Below are positions 54,491 through 64,000 of a DNA stretch of 64,000 nucleotides, piece after piece. The notes beneath the pieces are model-generated. The model worked only from the letters and a program-made list of their open reading frames with translations. It ran no database searches and had not been told where the DNA came from. Position numbers and translations under genes: made by a program. The DNA comes from Alviniconcha marisindica. Taxonomy: Eukaryota > Mollusca > Gastropoda > Provannidae. Numbering within the stretch: the first letter of the stretch is position 1; every line of letters begins with the position of its first letter. The stretch is taken from positions 219,501 to 283,500 of the forward strand of contig JABMCL010001987.1 of NCBI GenBank assembly GCA_018857735.1, read 5' to 3'.

Positions 54491-55144
54491 TCAACAAAAT
54501 TTGCACGAGTCTTTGTATGCCGGACATGCTCTTGGGGGATGGGCTCTGCCACAGTTGCCACATGCTTGGCCTACTTGGTCCACGTTGTTCAGTGGTGTGC
54601 TTGTGCGTTTCTGAATTTCCTGTCGACCTGCGAGAATGGCTTCAAAACGTCTCCCCTCTGCAAGTGCGTCTGTCAGCTTGTAGCCTTTGGCTTTTCCCAG
54701 CAGTTCACGCTGGAATGCTTCTATAGGTGTGGATGCAATCATGAGTTCAATGATCCTTTCCTCCAATTCACTCTCTTCAAATTCACATTTCAGGGCTTGA
54801 GTGCGTGCTCTGGTTACAAAGTCATCGACAGATTCCTCACTTCTTTGCCTGTAGTCCATCAAGTGGAGACGATGCACTCTGAAGTTCAGATTCGTCTTTA
54901 GCTGAGACTCAAACAACTCCCATATTTTATCAGGCCTCTTCTTGTCTGCATCTGACATCCCAGAGGCATTGAGGCGCTTCAGTCCCTCATTTCCTATCCC
55001 CCTGAGGATTTTAAGAGCTATTTTGCCTGGGTCTGTGATGTCCTCATCTTCACAGTAGTATGACATAGTTTGTTTGAATAGCTGCAAGGCCTCCTCATTA
55101 TTTTCTGATGCCCAGTTCATTTCGGGGATGCGTGATCGTGCCAT
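54491..55144 (-). CDS. Gypsy gag (capsid and zinc knuckle)
   Basis: 217 codons beginning MARSRIPEMNWASENNEEAL. It contains a retrotransposon capsid-like helical region (KIWELFESQLKTNLNFRVHR, ESVDDFVTRARTQALKCEF) and a C-terminal CxxC...H...C knuckle (CGNCGRAHPPRAC). The frame stops just after the knuckle, upstream of the protease. Confidence 0.85.
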   Translation of the reverse strand: MARSRIPEMNWASENNEEALQLFKQTMSYYCEDEDITDPGKIALKILRGIGNEGLKRLNASGMSDADKKRPDKIWELFESQLKTNLNFRVHRLHLMDYRQRSEESVDDFVTRARTQALKCEFEESELEERIIELMIASTPIEAFQRELLGKAKGYKLTDALAEGRRFEAILAGRQEIQKRTSTPLNNVDQVGQACGNCGRAHPPRACPAYKDSCKFC

Positions 55145-55936
55145 GTTCTTGTGTGTGAGCGTGCGAACAATGTAACTGTAATGGCAGTATCGCTATCACT
55201 TTATCAGGGTTGGTGCAGGGAGGACTGTATGGCAATGGTAACGTATTTGTTCACTTGTGGGTTTGTGTGTGACAATAGTAATGTGTACAACACACGCAAC
55301 ATCCACACAAATTCAAAATGCATAACCTACAATAATGCATACACATCAAAACATGATATTGGGATAAATGTTCATGAGAGCCACTATTTTGCTTCAGCGT
55401 CCGCATTCACCAACCACTCACTGAACCCTGCAAAGCGTCTATTCTGTGGCGGTACACAGAGGAACACAGCAAAGCGTCTGTACACTGGCACACAGTACGT
55501 GGTCGTAGTCACTGGTCACAGTAACAAAATGCTGCCCGAAGCACATATATGAGGGTATACAAGTGTGCAAGGTATCACAAGATGCGCTTGATGCAGTTGT
55601 TCCCCTTGGCTTGCACCCGCATGGTATGAGGGCTACACACCTGATTGTCTGAAAAGTTCTGCAAGGTTGCTGCAAAAACCTGTGCAGGGCGATTCCTTCA
55701 GGACAACCGATGATGCTGTACCACACTGGCCAAGGTTAGACGTTTGCAGACCCAGACTTGCGAGGAACTTGAACTGTCGAAGTTTGCTTAGCTCGAGATT
55801 CACTGGCGGGAAGATTCCCCGCCGCCGGCCCCCCAGCCTCTTGGGGTTTCCCGGACATGGATGGTCTCCGGTTCTGTGCAAGTTCAGGGGCGAAGAGGCG
55901 CATTGACCAAAATGCTTTCTCTTTTTACCGCTGCCA
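55145..55936 (-). other. Gypsy 5' untranslated region
   Basis: No coding signal. It lies between the 5' LTR, with TGGCAGCGG as possible primer binding site at about 55921-55936, and the gag start. Confidence 0.55.
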
Positions 55937-56081
55937 TTTGTAGATAAGACAAGAAGGAGGCAAAAAAACGTTTCCGAAATGAACATATCGAAACTACAGC
56001 GCATAGACACAAGACAACGAAAAAGCAACTCCAGTTTCTAATGACTTTCGAAATCAGCATTAGTTTCGTATCACAATAGCA
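55937..56081 (-). repeat. 5' LTR (diverged)
   Basis: Contains AACATATCGAAACTACAGC, CACAAGACAACGAA and TAGTTTCGTATCACAA, which align with the 3' LTR, but the segment order and length differ. Confidence 0.55.
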
Positions 56082-56330
56082 TGGCGGAGGAGGAGAGAGA
56101 GTAACGGTTTTGTTTCAACGTCTTTCAAGTGACCCAAGAGTCATCACACACGTGATCCAGAAAATTAGACTTTTATCCGAGGAGGACCGAGAAGGTTAAT
56201 GAGATGTAACGCGGGGGGGGGATTGCTGTCGTTTGTTTGCTGTTGCTAAAAAACATCAGTCTGTAAAGATGTCCCATTTATCCAGCTGCTGTGCATACTC
56301 GTGTTAGGTACATCTCGAGGTTTCAGGGGG

Positions 56331-56515
56331 AGCTGTCTGTGGGGTATATTGTTGTGCAAAGGTGTTTGTGGTTGTAGCTTAATTGTGAGGCTGTCTGTGG
56401 GGTGTATTGTTGTGCAAAGGTGTTTGTGGTTGTAGCTTAATTGTGAGGCTGTCTGTGGGGTGTATTGTTGTGCAAAGGTGTTTGTGGTTGTAGCTTAATT
56501 GTGAGGCTGTCTGTG
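56331..56515. repeat. Three-copy tandem repeat, 57-58 bp
   Basis: AGGCTGTCTGTGGGGTGTAT, TGTTGTGCAAAGGTGTTTGT and GGTTGTAGCTTAATTGTG recur three times and are almost identical. Confidence 0.95.
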
Positions 56516-56750
56516 CTCTCCTGGGGCGGTGGACATTGCAGACAATATATATATATATCTCCATTAAAATGTTGATTGCGTTTAAGCTGTTGATATACTG
56601 TAGTTCCGTTATCACAGTCTTGATCTTATTTTGGCAAAATTGTACAGTTCTCTATCACATTTCAAAATCTGTCTTAAAAACGTGTTTCTTTACTTCTGCC
56701 TACTCTGAACCATACGCTACCCTCCCTCCCCCCCCCCCCCCCCCACCTCA

Positions 56751-56751
<1 letters not shown>

Positions 56752-56820
<69 letters not shown>
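56752..56820. repeat. (GT)n microsatellite after a poly(C) run
   Basis: About 34 GT units follow a C run at 56729-56743. An ATT repeat follows at 56822-56840. Confidence 0.95.
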
Positions 56821-56821
<1 letters not shown>

Positions 56822-57164
56822 TATTATTATTATTATTATTAAAGAACTATCCTTCGCAGTCTATATTTTTCGAGTGCTTGGAACAGGTTAAAGGAACAAT
56901 ACGGAGTACAGTTTTTGCGATTGAACGGCCGTTGATTTTATATCAATTTTATAAGGTGATAGGCTAACTAAGGAAGCAGATTTCATGGTACCAGGGGGAC
57001 AAAACTGAAACATAAATGATTTTACATCAGGTTAAAAAAATTATGCATGTTTGATGTTTTCTTTGTGATGTTCATTCTTGTTTTGAATTGTGAAATGCTT
57101 TGAGCCAGTCTCCTTCCTACTGAAACATTAAAATGGCTCCCATCACTGCCCATCTTAATGCAGG

Positions 57165-57357
57165 AATCATTCTGGTGGTGGTGGTGGTGAAGTGTTGCTT
57201 AATGTCCTCAGATGTCAATTGACATATTAGGGACAAGTTGAGACCAATGCCGAAGCACGGTGCAATAAATCTTTACGTCCACGGAAACCAGAAGGCTCGT
57301 TAGGACGGACAGCTCAGGACGGCCACCTCCACTCTCACACAACTCCTGAACTATGGT
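57165..57357 (-). mobile_element. Dispersed repeat, - strand
   Basis: Inverted copy of the 45150-45335 repeat (TTAATGTCCTCAGATGTCAA, GTTAGGACGGACAGCTCAGG, ACAACTCCTGAACTATGG). It joins the LINE fragment at about 57358. Confidence 0.7.
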
Positions 57358-57716
57358 GGACACTTTCACTTTCTTGATCGAGGCTAGCGCCCGTTTCAGC
57401 TCAATACAGGTCAAAGGGGAGTTGTCCGTTAAAGTAAAAGTCCAAGGTTTTTAAGTATGCAAAATGACCATCGAAATGATTGACAAATGAGTCACTAGTT
57501 TCAGATTTAATGAAATAAAAAATAATAAAAAATAATAATGTTTAATTGGGTTTTTAATCGATTTTATTTTCTGTAGGCTGGCCGAGACTACAGTCTCGGG
57601 TTCTCCATCAGTCACGTGACTTTCTCGGAAATGACGTCAGTCTGGGGAGTCAGTGCGGTTGCCATTTTAGATTTTTCAGTAAACTGTGTATGCGTGTGGT
57701 CGCAAAAATGTTAACT

Positions 57717-58340
57717 ATGCCGGCCTACTGTGTTGCCGCGAACTGTAACAATTCGCAGACGACCGCAGGTATAACAATGCACGAGCTCCCGCGCAATCGA
57801 CCCGCAGTGAGGCGAAAGTGGATTAAATTTATGCAATTCAAACGAGATGACTTTCTTGCTGCGCCGCATCATGCCCATTTGTGTAGCGAGCACTTCAGTG
57901 AGTGCGAGTAAGTAAGTAAACATGGTGCTTAACGTCCACAGAAACCATATGGCTTGTTAGGGACGGGGAGAAGGGGGGGAAGGGGGTATGGAGGTGGGGG
58001 AAGAGGGAGAGTATATACCTATCGCTACACTGTCACCACCAGAATGATTCCTGCATTAAGATGGGCAGCGATGAGAGCCATTTTAATGTTTCAGTAGGAA
58101 GTGATGGACAAAGTCACAAGACAGTGTCCACAAACCACAACCTTTCTTTTGAAGAGAAAGGAGAGCCGAAGCGGTATCGAACCGAGGTCCTTCCGCTTAC
58201 CAGCCTAACGCCTTACCGCTAGGCCAAACCCGCTCACCAGTGAGTGCGATTTCGCAAACCCCATGGAATACCGCATGGGGTTTGCTTCGAAGCTGACACG
58301 ATGTTCCGGTACTTTTTCAAAATCCTGCCTGACAGGCTCA
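57717..58340 (+). pseudogene. THAP-domain gene fragment interrupted by a SINE
   Basis: The frame from ATG at 57717 shows the THAP C2CH signature: CVAANC at the N-terminus, then HELP, a basic stretch (RRKWIKFMQF) and CSEHFSECDF. The SINE at 57908-58237 splits the CSEHFSEC and DFANP parts; the frame resumes at 58238 and reaches a stop at about 58340. It is too short to be a complete transposase. Confidence 0.75.
57908..58237 (-). mobile_element. tRNA-derived SINE with 12-bp target duplication
   Basis: CAGTGAGTGCGA flanks both sides (57896-57907 and 58238-58249). Read on the - strand it has TTTGGCCTAGCGGTAAGGCG (A box) and GGTTCGATACC (B box) and the same body and tail as the SINE at 25387-25724. 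The exact duplication indicates a fairly recent insertion. Confidence 0.9.
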
Positions 58341-59533
58341 GACTGATACGACTGTATCCTTGTGGGTCTCTCTGGCAAAGTATTAGTTTCGTCTTCGGAG
58401 CTCGAGTTGGCCATTTTGCAGCGACTCCCAGAGTGACGTAGTAGGCATATGGTCACGTGATTTGGGCGTCATGGCGACGTTTTCGGTACGACAGAAAATG
58501 CCTTTTTCGTGCATTTATAACCCTCAGATCACAGTTTCACCTACATCATCGTTCTCAGCGAGCTTTAACGGAAATCGTGTCAAAAATCACCCCATACCTT
58601 GGACTTGTCCTTTAAGCTGTCGTCCGCCGCCGGATTGGAGTAGACTGCCCCCTTTTCGCGTCGGAACTGACGCATGTCGGCGGGGAGGTTTTCAGAGTTG
58701 CTGGCCTCGGCGAAGGCTTCCGCCTTGGCCTGGTCAGTGGTGTAGACCCGATTGCCTCTGTGCAGGTCAAAGTTGGGGGCAACATACTGCTGCTTCATCT
58801 TTTTGATTTTCTTCCAAACAGAGCCAAGGTCTGTTTTACTGGCTGAAACAGAATCCGAGAAAGCTGGTTCTTCGTTCGTTCTGTTTTTGCTTAATGTCCT
58901 CAGATGCTTAAAGCATATTCGGGACAATCTATAAAGTAAGCTTGTTTTGGATATGTCATAGTTAAAACCATGGGGAAGCGAAGTAAGCTTGGTCCACTTG
59001 CAGATCAATATTTGGATGGGGACATGAGGTCGCTGGAACAAAGGGGGAATGAGGGGTGAGGGGAGGGATGAGATGTGTCCACCTGCGGATCAATACTAGG
59101 GTCAGGGTGCTGGGTCGTCTTGGCTGTACTGGGGCGTTCACTCGTAGAACTGAGGGAGCACGCTAGGGGTCCGGTTAAAAAATCGTCGTCCACTATTTAC
59201 AGTTAAAAACTGGGCTGCAGATAAAAACCTTGCAAGGTTATGTCGGCGGGCTGCACAACATGTAATATATACAATCGGCACACACAGTATTTACAGTTAA
59301 AAACGTCGAAGACGCACATGGTAGTTCAAATACACTTGTAGTAAAATCGAGGCCTGTAGTCAGGCGGCTAAAAATACTTGGGTATGCAAGCATACACTTG
59401 TGGTGGTCGCTGGAATCAGGTCCAGCAGACTAGAACTGGGTGCGGGAAACACGGAGACGTTCGCCCCTTCCTCCACCGCCGGGATTAACCCGAGCTGCGG
59501 GAAAGCGTTGAACGTAGCCGGTGGTCCCGCATA

Positions 59534-59800
59534 CTACAGGTAGGCTGCCAGTGGACAGGTGTAGACCAGTCTGGCTGCAGCCCGCAAGAGGCTCCATCCT
59601 TCACGCTGGTCGCACACTGCCAGGCTTTTTGTACACAGGGGCAGTCCCACGCTGCGTAGTTTCCCAGTCAGAGGCTGGAAATGGTCTGAACATGAGGTGC
59701 AGGAGAACATCACGTGGTGAAACGAGACGCTCATCTCACACTCACACTTCGTCGGTACACACATGAATCTCCAGACGCCCACGTGCGACGATGCATGATG
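59534..59800 (-). pseudogene. LINE ORF2 C-terminal Cys/His segment
   Basis: A - strand frame with KCECEMSVSFHHVMFSC, resembling the CCHC segment found after RNase H in I-group LINEs. It lies in a different frame from the RNase H segment. Confidence 0.55.
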
Positions 59801-59804
59801 CGAG

Positions 59805-60530
59805 CTATGTAGGTCGGCTCTCCAGGGAAGAAGACTCCTGCCCTGCAGGGGGGAGAGGTATCGTCCCACTCCTTGGCCGTGGCCATTGGGTGGAACTCCT
59901 TCTCCCACTGCTTCCACGCCTGCTTGCTAGTTCCGCATATACGTCGGCCAGGCCGATTTTCATCGTCACTGTCGAGGAGTCAACTCCCTTGGCTCCTCTT
60001 TTTGCTGCTCTATCCGCCTTCTCGTTTCCAGAGAGGCAGACGTGCGCTGGTACCCACTGAAAGCGAACTTCCGTACCGCGGGTGATCAGCTGATGGGTAG
60101 TTGTCGCGATCTCACGCACAAGATCCTCCCGTGCGTTTTCAGAGTCGGACTTGATGGCTGCCAGCGCCGCCTTGGAGTCGCTGCAGATAACGATGGCGAA
60201 GGGAGTGACTGGTATCGCGCTGATGTGTTGCAGGGCCATGGAGATAGCCAACAGCTCAGCGGTGAAGACCGACACTGCGGGTAGTGAATAGGAGTGTGTG
60301 AGGTTGTTGAACTCTGGGATCACAAAGGCAGCTCCAGCTGCACCATCCTCCATCACAGAACCGTCAGTGAAGATCTTCAGGTGGTGTTGGTACTTTTCTT
60401 CCAGGCATAGCCTAGCTGTGACTGCTAGAACGAGTGGATTCTGGTCCTTCTTCAGCCCTTCCATGTCCACCTCAACGTGCGCTCGTTCCAGGAGCCAAGG
60501 TGGATAGGGATGCATCGGCCTCGTCGCCAC
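59805..60530 (-). pseudogene. LINE RNase H domain
   Basis: All catalytic signatures are visible: FTDGSV, TAELLAISMAL, CSDSKAALAA and the WVPAHV...GNEKADRAA end. The domain reads open by itself but is disconnected from the RT frame. Confidence 0.85.
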
Positions 60531-60591
60531 CTCAACACCATCCAGTCCCGCGCTCCGGACCAGGTCACAGATGGAGGAGTAGGACTGGAGT

Positions 60592-60894
60592 TTAGGACTG
60601 GAGTTGGGAGGGGTTTCGGAAAGCAGTAGTTATCTCGTCGACGGTGGAGTTGTCGACAGTCTGGCATCTAAAAACATACTTACTACAGACGAGCTGGATG
60701 TGGCGACGGAACGGGAGGAGCCCGGCCTCTCTGTACACCAGACACTGTGGCACGGACTGCGGCAGCCCGAGGGCCAGTCGCAGACCGCGCCCCTCTATGG
60801 CGGTGAGACGGGCGAGGCCCGTTTTCGATAGGTGGGGCATGGCTTCCAGTCCGTACGACAGGCGTGAGCGCACCAAGGCCCGCACCACGTTCAC
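60592..60894 (-). pseudogene. LINE RT thumb / post-RT segment
   Basis: Reads VVRALVRSRLSYGLEAMPHL and later LPQSVPQCLVYREAGLLPF, matching the post-RT region of I and Jockey-type elements. It is frameshifted relative to the RT upstream. Confidence 0.7.
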
Positions 60895-60941
60895 GAGGAT
60901 CTTGGGGGTGTTGGCTCAGGGCTGAGCAGATAGCACCTTGA

Positions 60942-62430
60942 TCACGTTGAGGGCTCGGGAGGCGTTCCGCGCGTTGTGCGCGACCTGCTGGTTCGTACGC
61001 CCCCAGCGAGTGAAGTGTACACCCAGGTACTTAACTTCTTTCGATGCAAAGATGTCTGCCCGTTCACCCTGACGTGCACCTCCGTGTTCTGAGAGGTGTT
61101 GGTGTGGAATGGGACGAACACTGTTTTCTGGGAAGAAAGAGCGAATCCATTTACTTGCATAAAGTGGACCAACCCGTCCACAGCTTGAACAGTTTCATGC
61201 TGTGTTTCACACACGAGCTGTTTGTGTGGAGACGTCTGATATGGGTGTCCGTCCATATCGCCAAGTCGTCGGCGTACATGGTCAGCACTACCTTTCCCTT
61301 CAGCTGTGTCCACGTCGTGGACCATGATGTTGAACAACAGGGGGGCGATCACTGATCCCTGAGGAACGCCCATACTTACTCCTTTGGTGGTCGACGTGGC
61401 TCCCTTCCACCTGACCTGCATCGATCTGTCGCTCAGGAAGGATCTGATGTAGTTGTACATGTTGCCGGAAATTCCGATCTTGTCGAGTTTCTGTAGTAGC
61501 TTGGCGTGCCAGACCTGGTCGTAGGCACGGGAGATGTCAAAGAAGCACGCCAGTAGGACCTTTCTCCTCCCTAGTGCCCTCCCGACGTGCTCACCCAGTT
61601 TCACCAGGTGGTCTGTGACACCCCGTCCCCGTCGGAAGCCGGCCTGGCACACGGGAAACACTTTCTTTGACTCACAGTGGTATTCTAGTCGGTTCTTGAT
61701 CACCCGCTCGTACACTTTCCCTAGGTGGGATGTCAGGGAGATGGGTCTGTAACTGCCCAGCTCCTTCCTCGGTTTGCCGTGTTTGTGGATGGGGACGACA
61801 ATGGCGTGTTTCCACCCAGCGGGGATTGTGCCCCCATCCCAGCATCTTTGGAAGAAATCCAGCAGGATCTCCAGAAACGACTCGGGGGCCTCTTTCAGCA
61901 TCCGATACGAGACGGTGTCCACACCGGTGGAGACTTTGACTTTCTTGATGGAAGCCAGGGCTCGTCTTAGCTCGGTGCAGGTCAGTGGGCTGTTAACCGC
62001 CAAACTGTCGTCTGGCACCGGGTGCGTGAAGGTAGCTTCCATCTCTCGTCGGAATTGTTGCCTGTCCGCCGGGAGACTGTCGGTGTCACTGGCCTCAGCG
62101 AAAGCTTTCACGAGAGCGTCCGCTTTGCTCTGGGCCGTGGTGTACTTTGTGCTGCCGTGTTGCAGGTCACAATCAGGAACAACGCACTGCTGCTTCATTC
62201 TTCTGATCTTCTTCCACACAGATCCTAAGTCCGCCTTCCCAGCCGAAATGGAATCCGCGAAGGCTATCCAGTGATCCTTCTTGGCCTGTGCTATGATCTT
62301 GTTGCAATCTCTGTTGGCTGCTTTCATTCGTTCGTGAGTCTGGGCGTTCTGGTCATTGGAGTAGTGCCTGTACATTACCCGTTTGACTCTGACAGCCTCC
62401 TCGCATTCTTTGTTCCACCAAGGGTGCTAT
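60942..62430 (-). pseudogene. LINE reverse transcriptase
   Basis: The conserved RT blocks are seen: VVPIHKHGKPRKELGSYRPI, SLTSHLGKVYERVI, QAGFRRGRGVTDHLVKL, FFDISRAYDQVWHAKLL and GVPQGSVIAPLLF. The catalytic YADD is encoded at 61265-61276 but in another - strand frame; two compensating indels flank it, so the continuous 477-codon frame bypasses the active site. A further frameshift lies near 62375-62430. Confidence 0.9.
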
Positions 62431-62599
62431 TCGACCGTGACAGCCCACCACCGGTCATCGGTATAGCTTCCCTGGCGGCTTCAAGAATGGAGGAGACTAT
62501 TCGTCGGTTCACTTCGTCGAGGTCAGCATCGCCTACGTTTATCTCTGCGGTTCCCAGAAGACACCTGAACAAGTCCCAGTTGGCCAGGTCGTAGTTGTA

Positions 62600-63290
62600 C
62601 TTGCTGGGATAGCAGGAGTCTCCTTCTCTGCTGAGAAAACGAAGCTGACTGTGATGGGCAGGTGGTCGGACGACAAAGGATCCGCACCTACTTCCCACTC
62701 CGCACGCTGGCTGTGTCGGGAGTCACGAGGGTCAAGTCGATAGCCGACGGCCTCTGATCCGAGCGGTCAGGTATGCGGGTGAAAGATCCATCGTTCAACA
62801 CGATGAAGTCACTGTTGTCTATCTGGGCGGTGAGTGAGGGCGATGAGGACTCGTAATCCCGCTCCCAGCTTCTGTCCCGGACGTTGAAGTCTCCAGTGAC
62901 CAGGCATCTGCCTTTGCCTCCGAGCTCAGTCAGCCAGTCGAAACTGGTGCATGTCTGGGGGGTGTAGCAGTTCACAATCATGAAATCCAACTGCCCTTGA
63001 ACACGAACCCTCACTCCGCAGGTATACCCGTTGGGAGGACCTGTGATGTTCGGTTCGTTGCTAAAGAGGACGTTGTGTCTGATGTATATGCAGGCCATGA
63101 CCTTGTCACTCGGAGAGACCGGACCGACGACTGGCGGGTAGTAATACCCTTCCAGTCTGGGTAGGCTACCCGGTGGGCAAGCCAGGGACTGCAAACACAC
63201 GACTTCAAACTGATGTCTTGACACGTGTTGTACAAGTTGATCAAGGTTGGTGTTGATGGAACGACAATTCCACTGACAAACCGTGAATCT
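62600..63290 (-). pseudogene. LINE AP-type endonuclease
   Basis: Starts near 63290 (QWNCRSINTNLDQL). Contains VVCLQSL, MIVNCYTPQ, GDFNVRDRSW and, after a frameshift near 62695, the SSDHLPI catalytic end. A second shift follows near 62635. GDFN and SDH are the metal and phosphate-binding signatures of the APE family. Confidence 0.85.
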
Positions 63291-63348
63291 ATTGAACGTG
63301 ATGTTAGAAGGCAGGGTTAAAACACAGTTGTTTGCACTTATGAATCCA

Positions 63349-63966
63349 TCAGCCGATGGACTCGGGCAAATTCTCGTCTGCGAGCGAGTCTCTCATCCCC
63401 GACATGACCAACAGGAGGTCGAGGGAGCGAGACATCGCCGGAGTTTCTTCCTCATGGCCCGTCATACCATTGTAGAGGGCCGTGAGCGTGCGCAGGAAGG
63501 GGGCGCAGTCCCCACTCAGCTTGGCCTGAATCAGTCCCAGCATCAGTTTCCACAGGAAACCGACGAAGGACGGTGTCTCCTGCTGTAGGTCGACGTTGGT
63601 CTCGTTCAGTAACTTGGTCAGTTCCGTCGTGAGCCCGTCGGTTTTGGTGGTCTGCTCTTGGATTTTCTTCTCCAGAGCCTGGTTCTTTTGCTGCTCTAGG
63701 ACCAGCTGGTACTGGAGGGCAGCCTGTTTCTCCACGCCTTTGGAGGACTTTTTCTTGCGCCTCCTCCTTCTTTTCTTGGTGGCTTTGGGGCTGTCTTCCC
63801 CCTTGGTGTCGTCCGCCGTCAGGGAGTCCTCCACTCCGTCAGGTGACTCCAGGGTCATCGGAGGGGTGGACTCCAGCGGGCTGATGATCGGTCTCTCCCA
63901 GCGGGTGAGCTGATCGAGGCGGGCGAGTAGGGCGGTCACTTCCTTAGAGTGGCCTCCTTTTGCCAC
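63349..63966 (-). CDS. LINE ORF1-like protein
   Basis: 205 codons beginning MAKGGHSKEVTALLARLDQL. It has an acidic/proline stretch, a strongly basic run (KKRRRRRKKKSSK) and a glutamine/lysine-rich coiled coil (LVLEQQKNQALEKKIQEQTT). No zinc knuckle is visible. It is placed upstream of the endonuclease as an RNA-binding ORF1 would be. The true start may lie beyond the window edge. Confidence 0.6.
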   Translation of the reverse strand: MAKGGHSKEVTALLARLDQLTRWERPIISPLESTPPMTLESPDGVEDSLTADDTKGEDSPKATKKRRRRRKKKSSKGVEKQAALQYQLVLEQQKNQALEKKIQEQTTKTDGLTTELTKLLNETNVDLQQETPSFVGFLWKLMLGLIQAKLSGDCAPFLRTLTALYNGMTGHEEETPAMSRSLDLLLVMSGMRDSLADENLPESIG

Positions 63967-64000
63967 AGACTGGGGTTTCCCGTCTGGGACTCTCGCCGCT

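Larger units (their letters stand above)
50606..56081 (-). mobile_element. Ty3/Gypsy LTR retrotransposon, about 5.5 kb
   Basis: On the - strand the order is LTR, gag, protease, reverse transcriptase, RNase H, integrase, LTR. The 3' LTR is 50606-50769 (TG...CA) and is preceded by a polypurine tract. A related but diverged 5' LTR lies at about 55937-56081, followed by TGGCAGCGG as a possible primer binding site. The LTRs differ clearly by substitutions and indels, and no 5-bp target duplication is obvious. The copy is thus old or recombined, although pol is open from end to end. Confidence 0.85.
57433..58611 (+). mobile_element. Kolobok-like DNA transposon with THAP domain
   Basis: TTAA lies at both borders (57429-57432 and 58612-58615). 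The termini are imperfect inverted repeats (AGTAAAAGTCCAAGG and, reversed, AGGACAAGTCCAAGG). The element carries a THAP zinc-finger sequence. TTAA duplications, RR/YY-type ends and a THAP domain are the published hallmarks of the Kolobok superfamily. The catalytic transposase is absent, so this copy is non-autonomous, and a SINE sits inside it. Confidence 0.7.
57358..58870 (-). mobile_element. LINE fragment split by a DNA transposon
   Basis: 57358-57432 encodes, on the - strand, LTCIELKRALASIKKVKVST, and 58612-58868 encodes TDLGSVWKKIKKMKQQ and later residues. These are contiguous parts of the RT-upstream region in the LINE at 59-64 kb (compare 61925-62260). They are separated by the 57433-58611 insertion. 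Confidence 0.85.
59000..64000 (-). mobile_element. I-group LINE (ORF1, endonuclease, RT, RNase H), 5' end outside window
   Basis: On the - strand, in order: ORF1 (63349-63966), AP-type endonuclease, reverse transcriptase, RNase H and a Cys/His C-terminal segment. An RNase H after the RT together with an AP endonuclease is characteristic of the I group. Several single-base frameshifts break ORF2, so the copy is inactive. The left (3') boundary near 59000 is approximate. Confidence 0.85.

Noticed and set aside
58580..59041. Independent 153-codon gene on the - strand
   Set aside because: Its central part is a LINE fragment matching 61990-62260; the rest is flanking repeat.

Overview
This is a eukaryotic, animal window. 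Its backbone is one complete, intron-rich gene for cytosolic alanyl-tRNA synthetase (AARS1) on the + strand. I assembled 22 coding exons between 13715 and 44224. They join in frame through GT-AG introns into 2901 coding bases (966 residues plus stop), close to the 968 residues of human AARS1. The source is probably a marine mollusc, perhaps a gastropod. That is an inference from the animal-like protein, the tRNA-derived SINEs, the Ty3/Gypsy and I-group LINE elements and the heavy micro- and minisatellite load; nothing here fixes the species.

Layout. 1-13.6 kb: a minisatellite and a possible terminal exon of an upstream gene (401-463), then SINE and LINE tails, an 85-95 bp satellite (5.8-6.7 kb), a perfect 28-bp hairpin (7.3 kb), and a 3.3-kb interval bounded by inverted repeats (9.4-12.7 kb) that holds a CpG-richer stretch with a possible leader exon. 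13.66-44.8 kb: AARS1, ending at a poly(A) signal at 44767. 45-50.6 kb: a ~90-bp satellite plus SINE and LINE fragments. 50.6-56.1 kb: a nearly full-length Ty3/Gypsy retrotransposon on the - strand with one open 926-codon pol frame but a broken gag-protease region. 57.2-58.9 kb: a nest of a SINE inside a THAP-encoding Kolobok-like DNA transposon inside a LINE fragment. 59-64 kb: a frameshifted I-group LINE on the - strand with ORF1, endonuclease, reverse transcriptase and RNase H, running off the right edge.

The most unusual observation is in the AARS1 introns. About half of them carry tandem arrays whose repeat unit contains the adjacent splice junction. In introns 3, 6, 9, 11, 14 and 21 the unit holds the last 10-47 bases of the upstream exon plus the 5' splice site. 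In introns 1, 4, 15, 18, 19 and 21 the unit resembles the 3' splice site plus the first bases of the downstream exon. The gene is therefore full of decoy splice sites, up to about 30 copies in intron 9, and the arrays appear to have been seeded at exon-intron boundaries. Other introns carry arrays without visible exon content, long (GT)n/(CA)n tracts, homopolymers and SINEs.

All exon joins were made by eye from splice signals, reading frame and knowledge of the AlaRS family. No alignment, RNA or database search was available.
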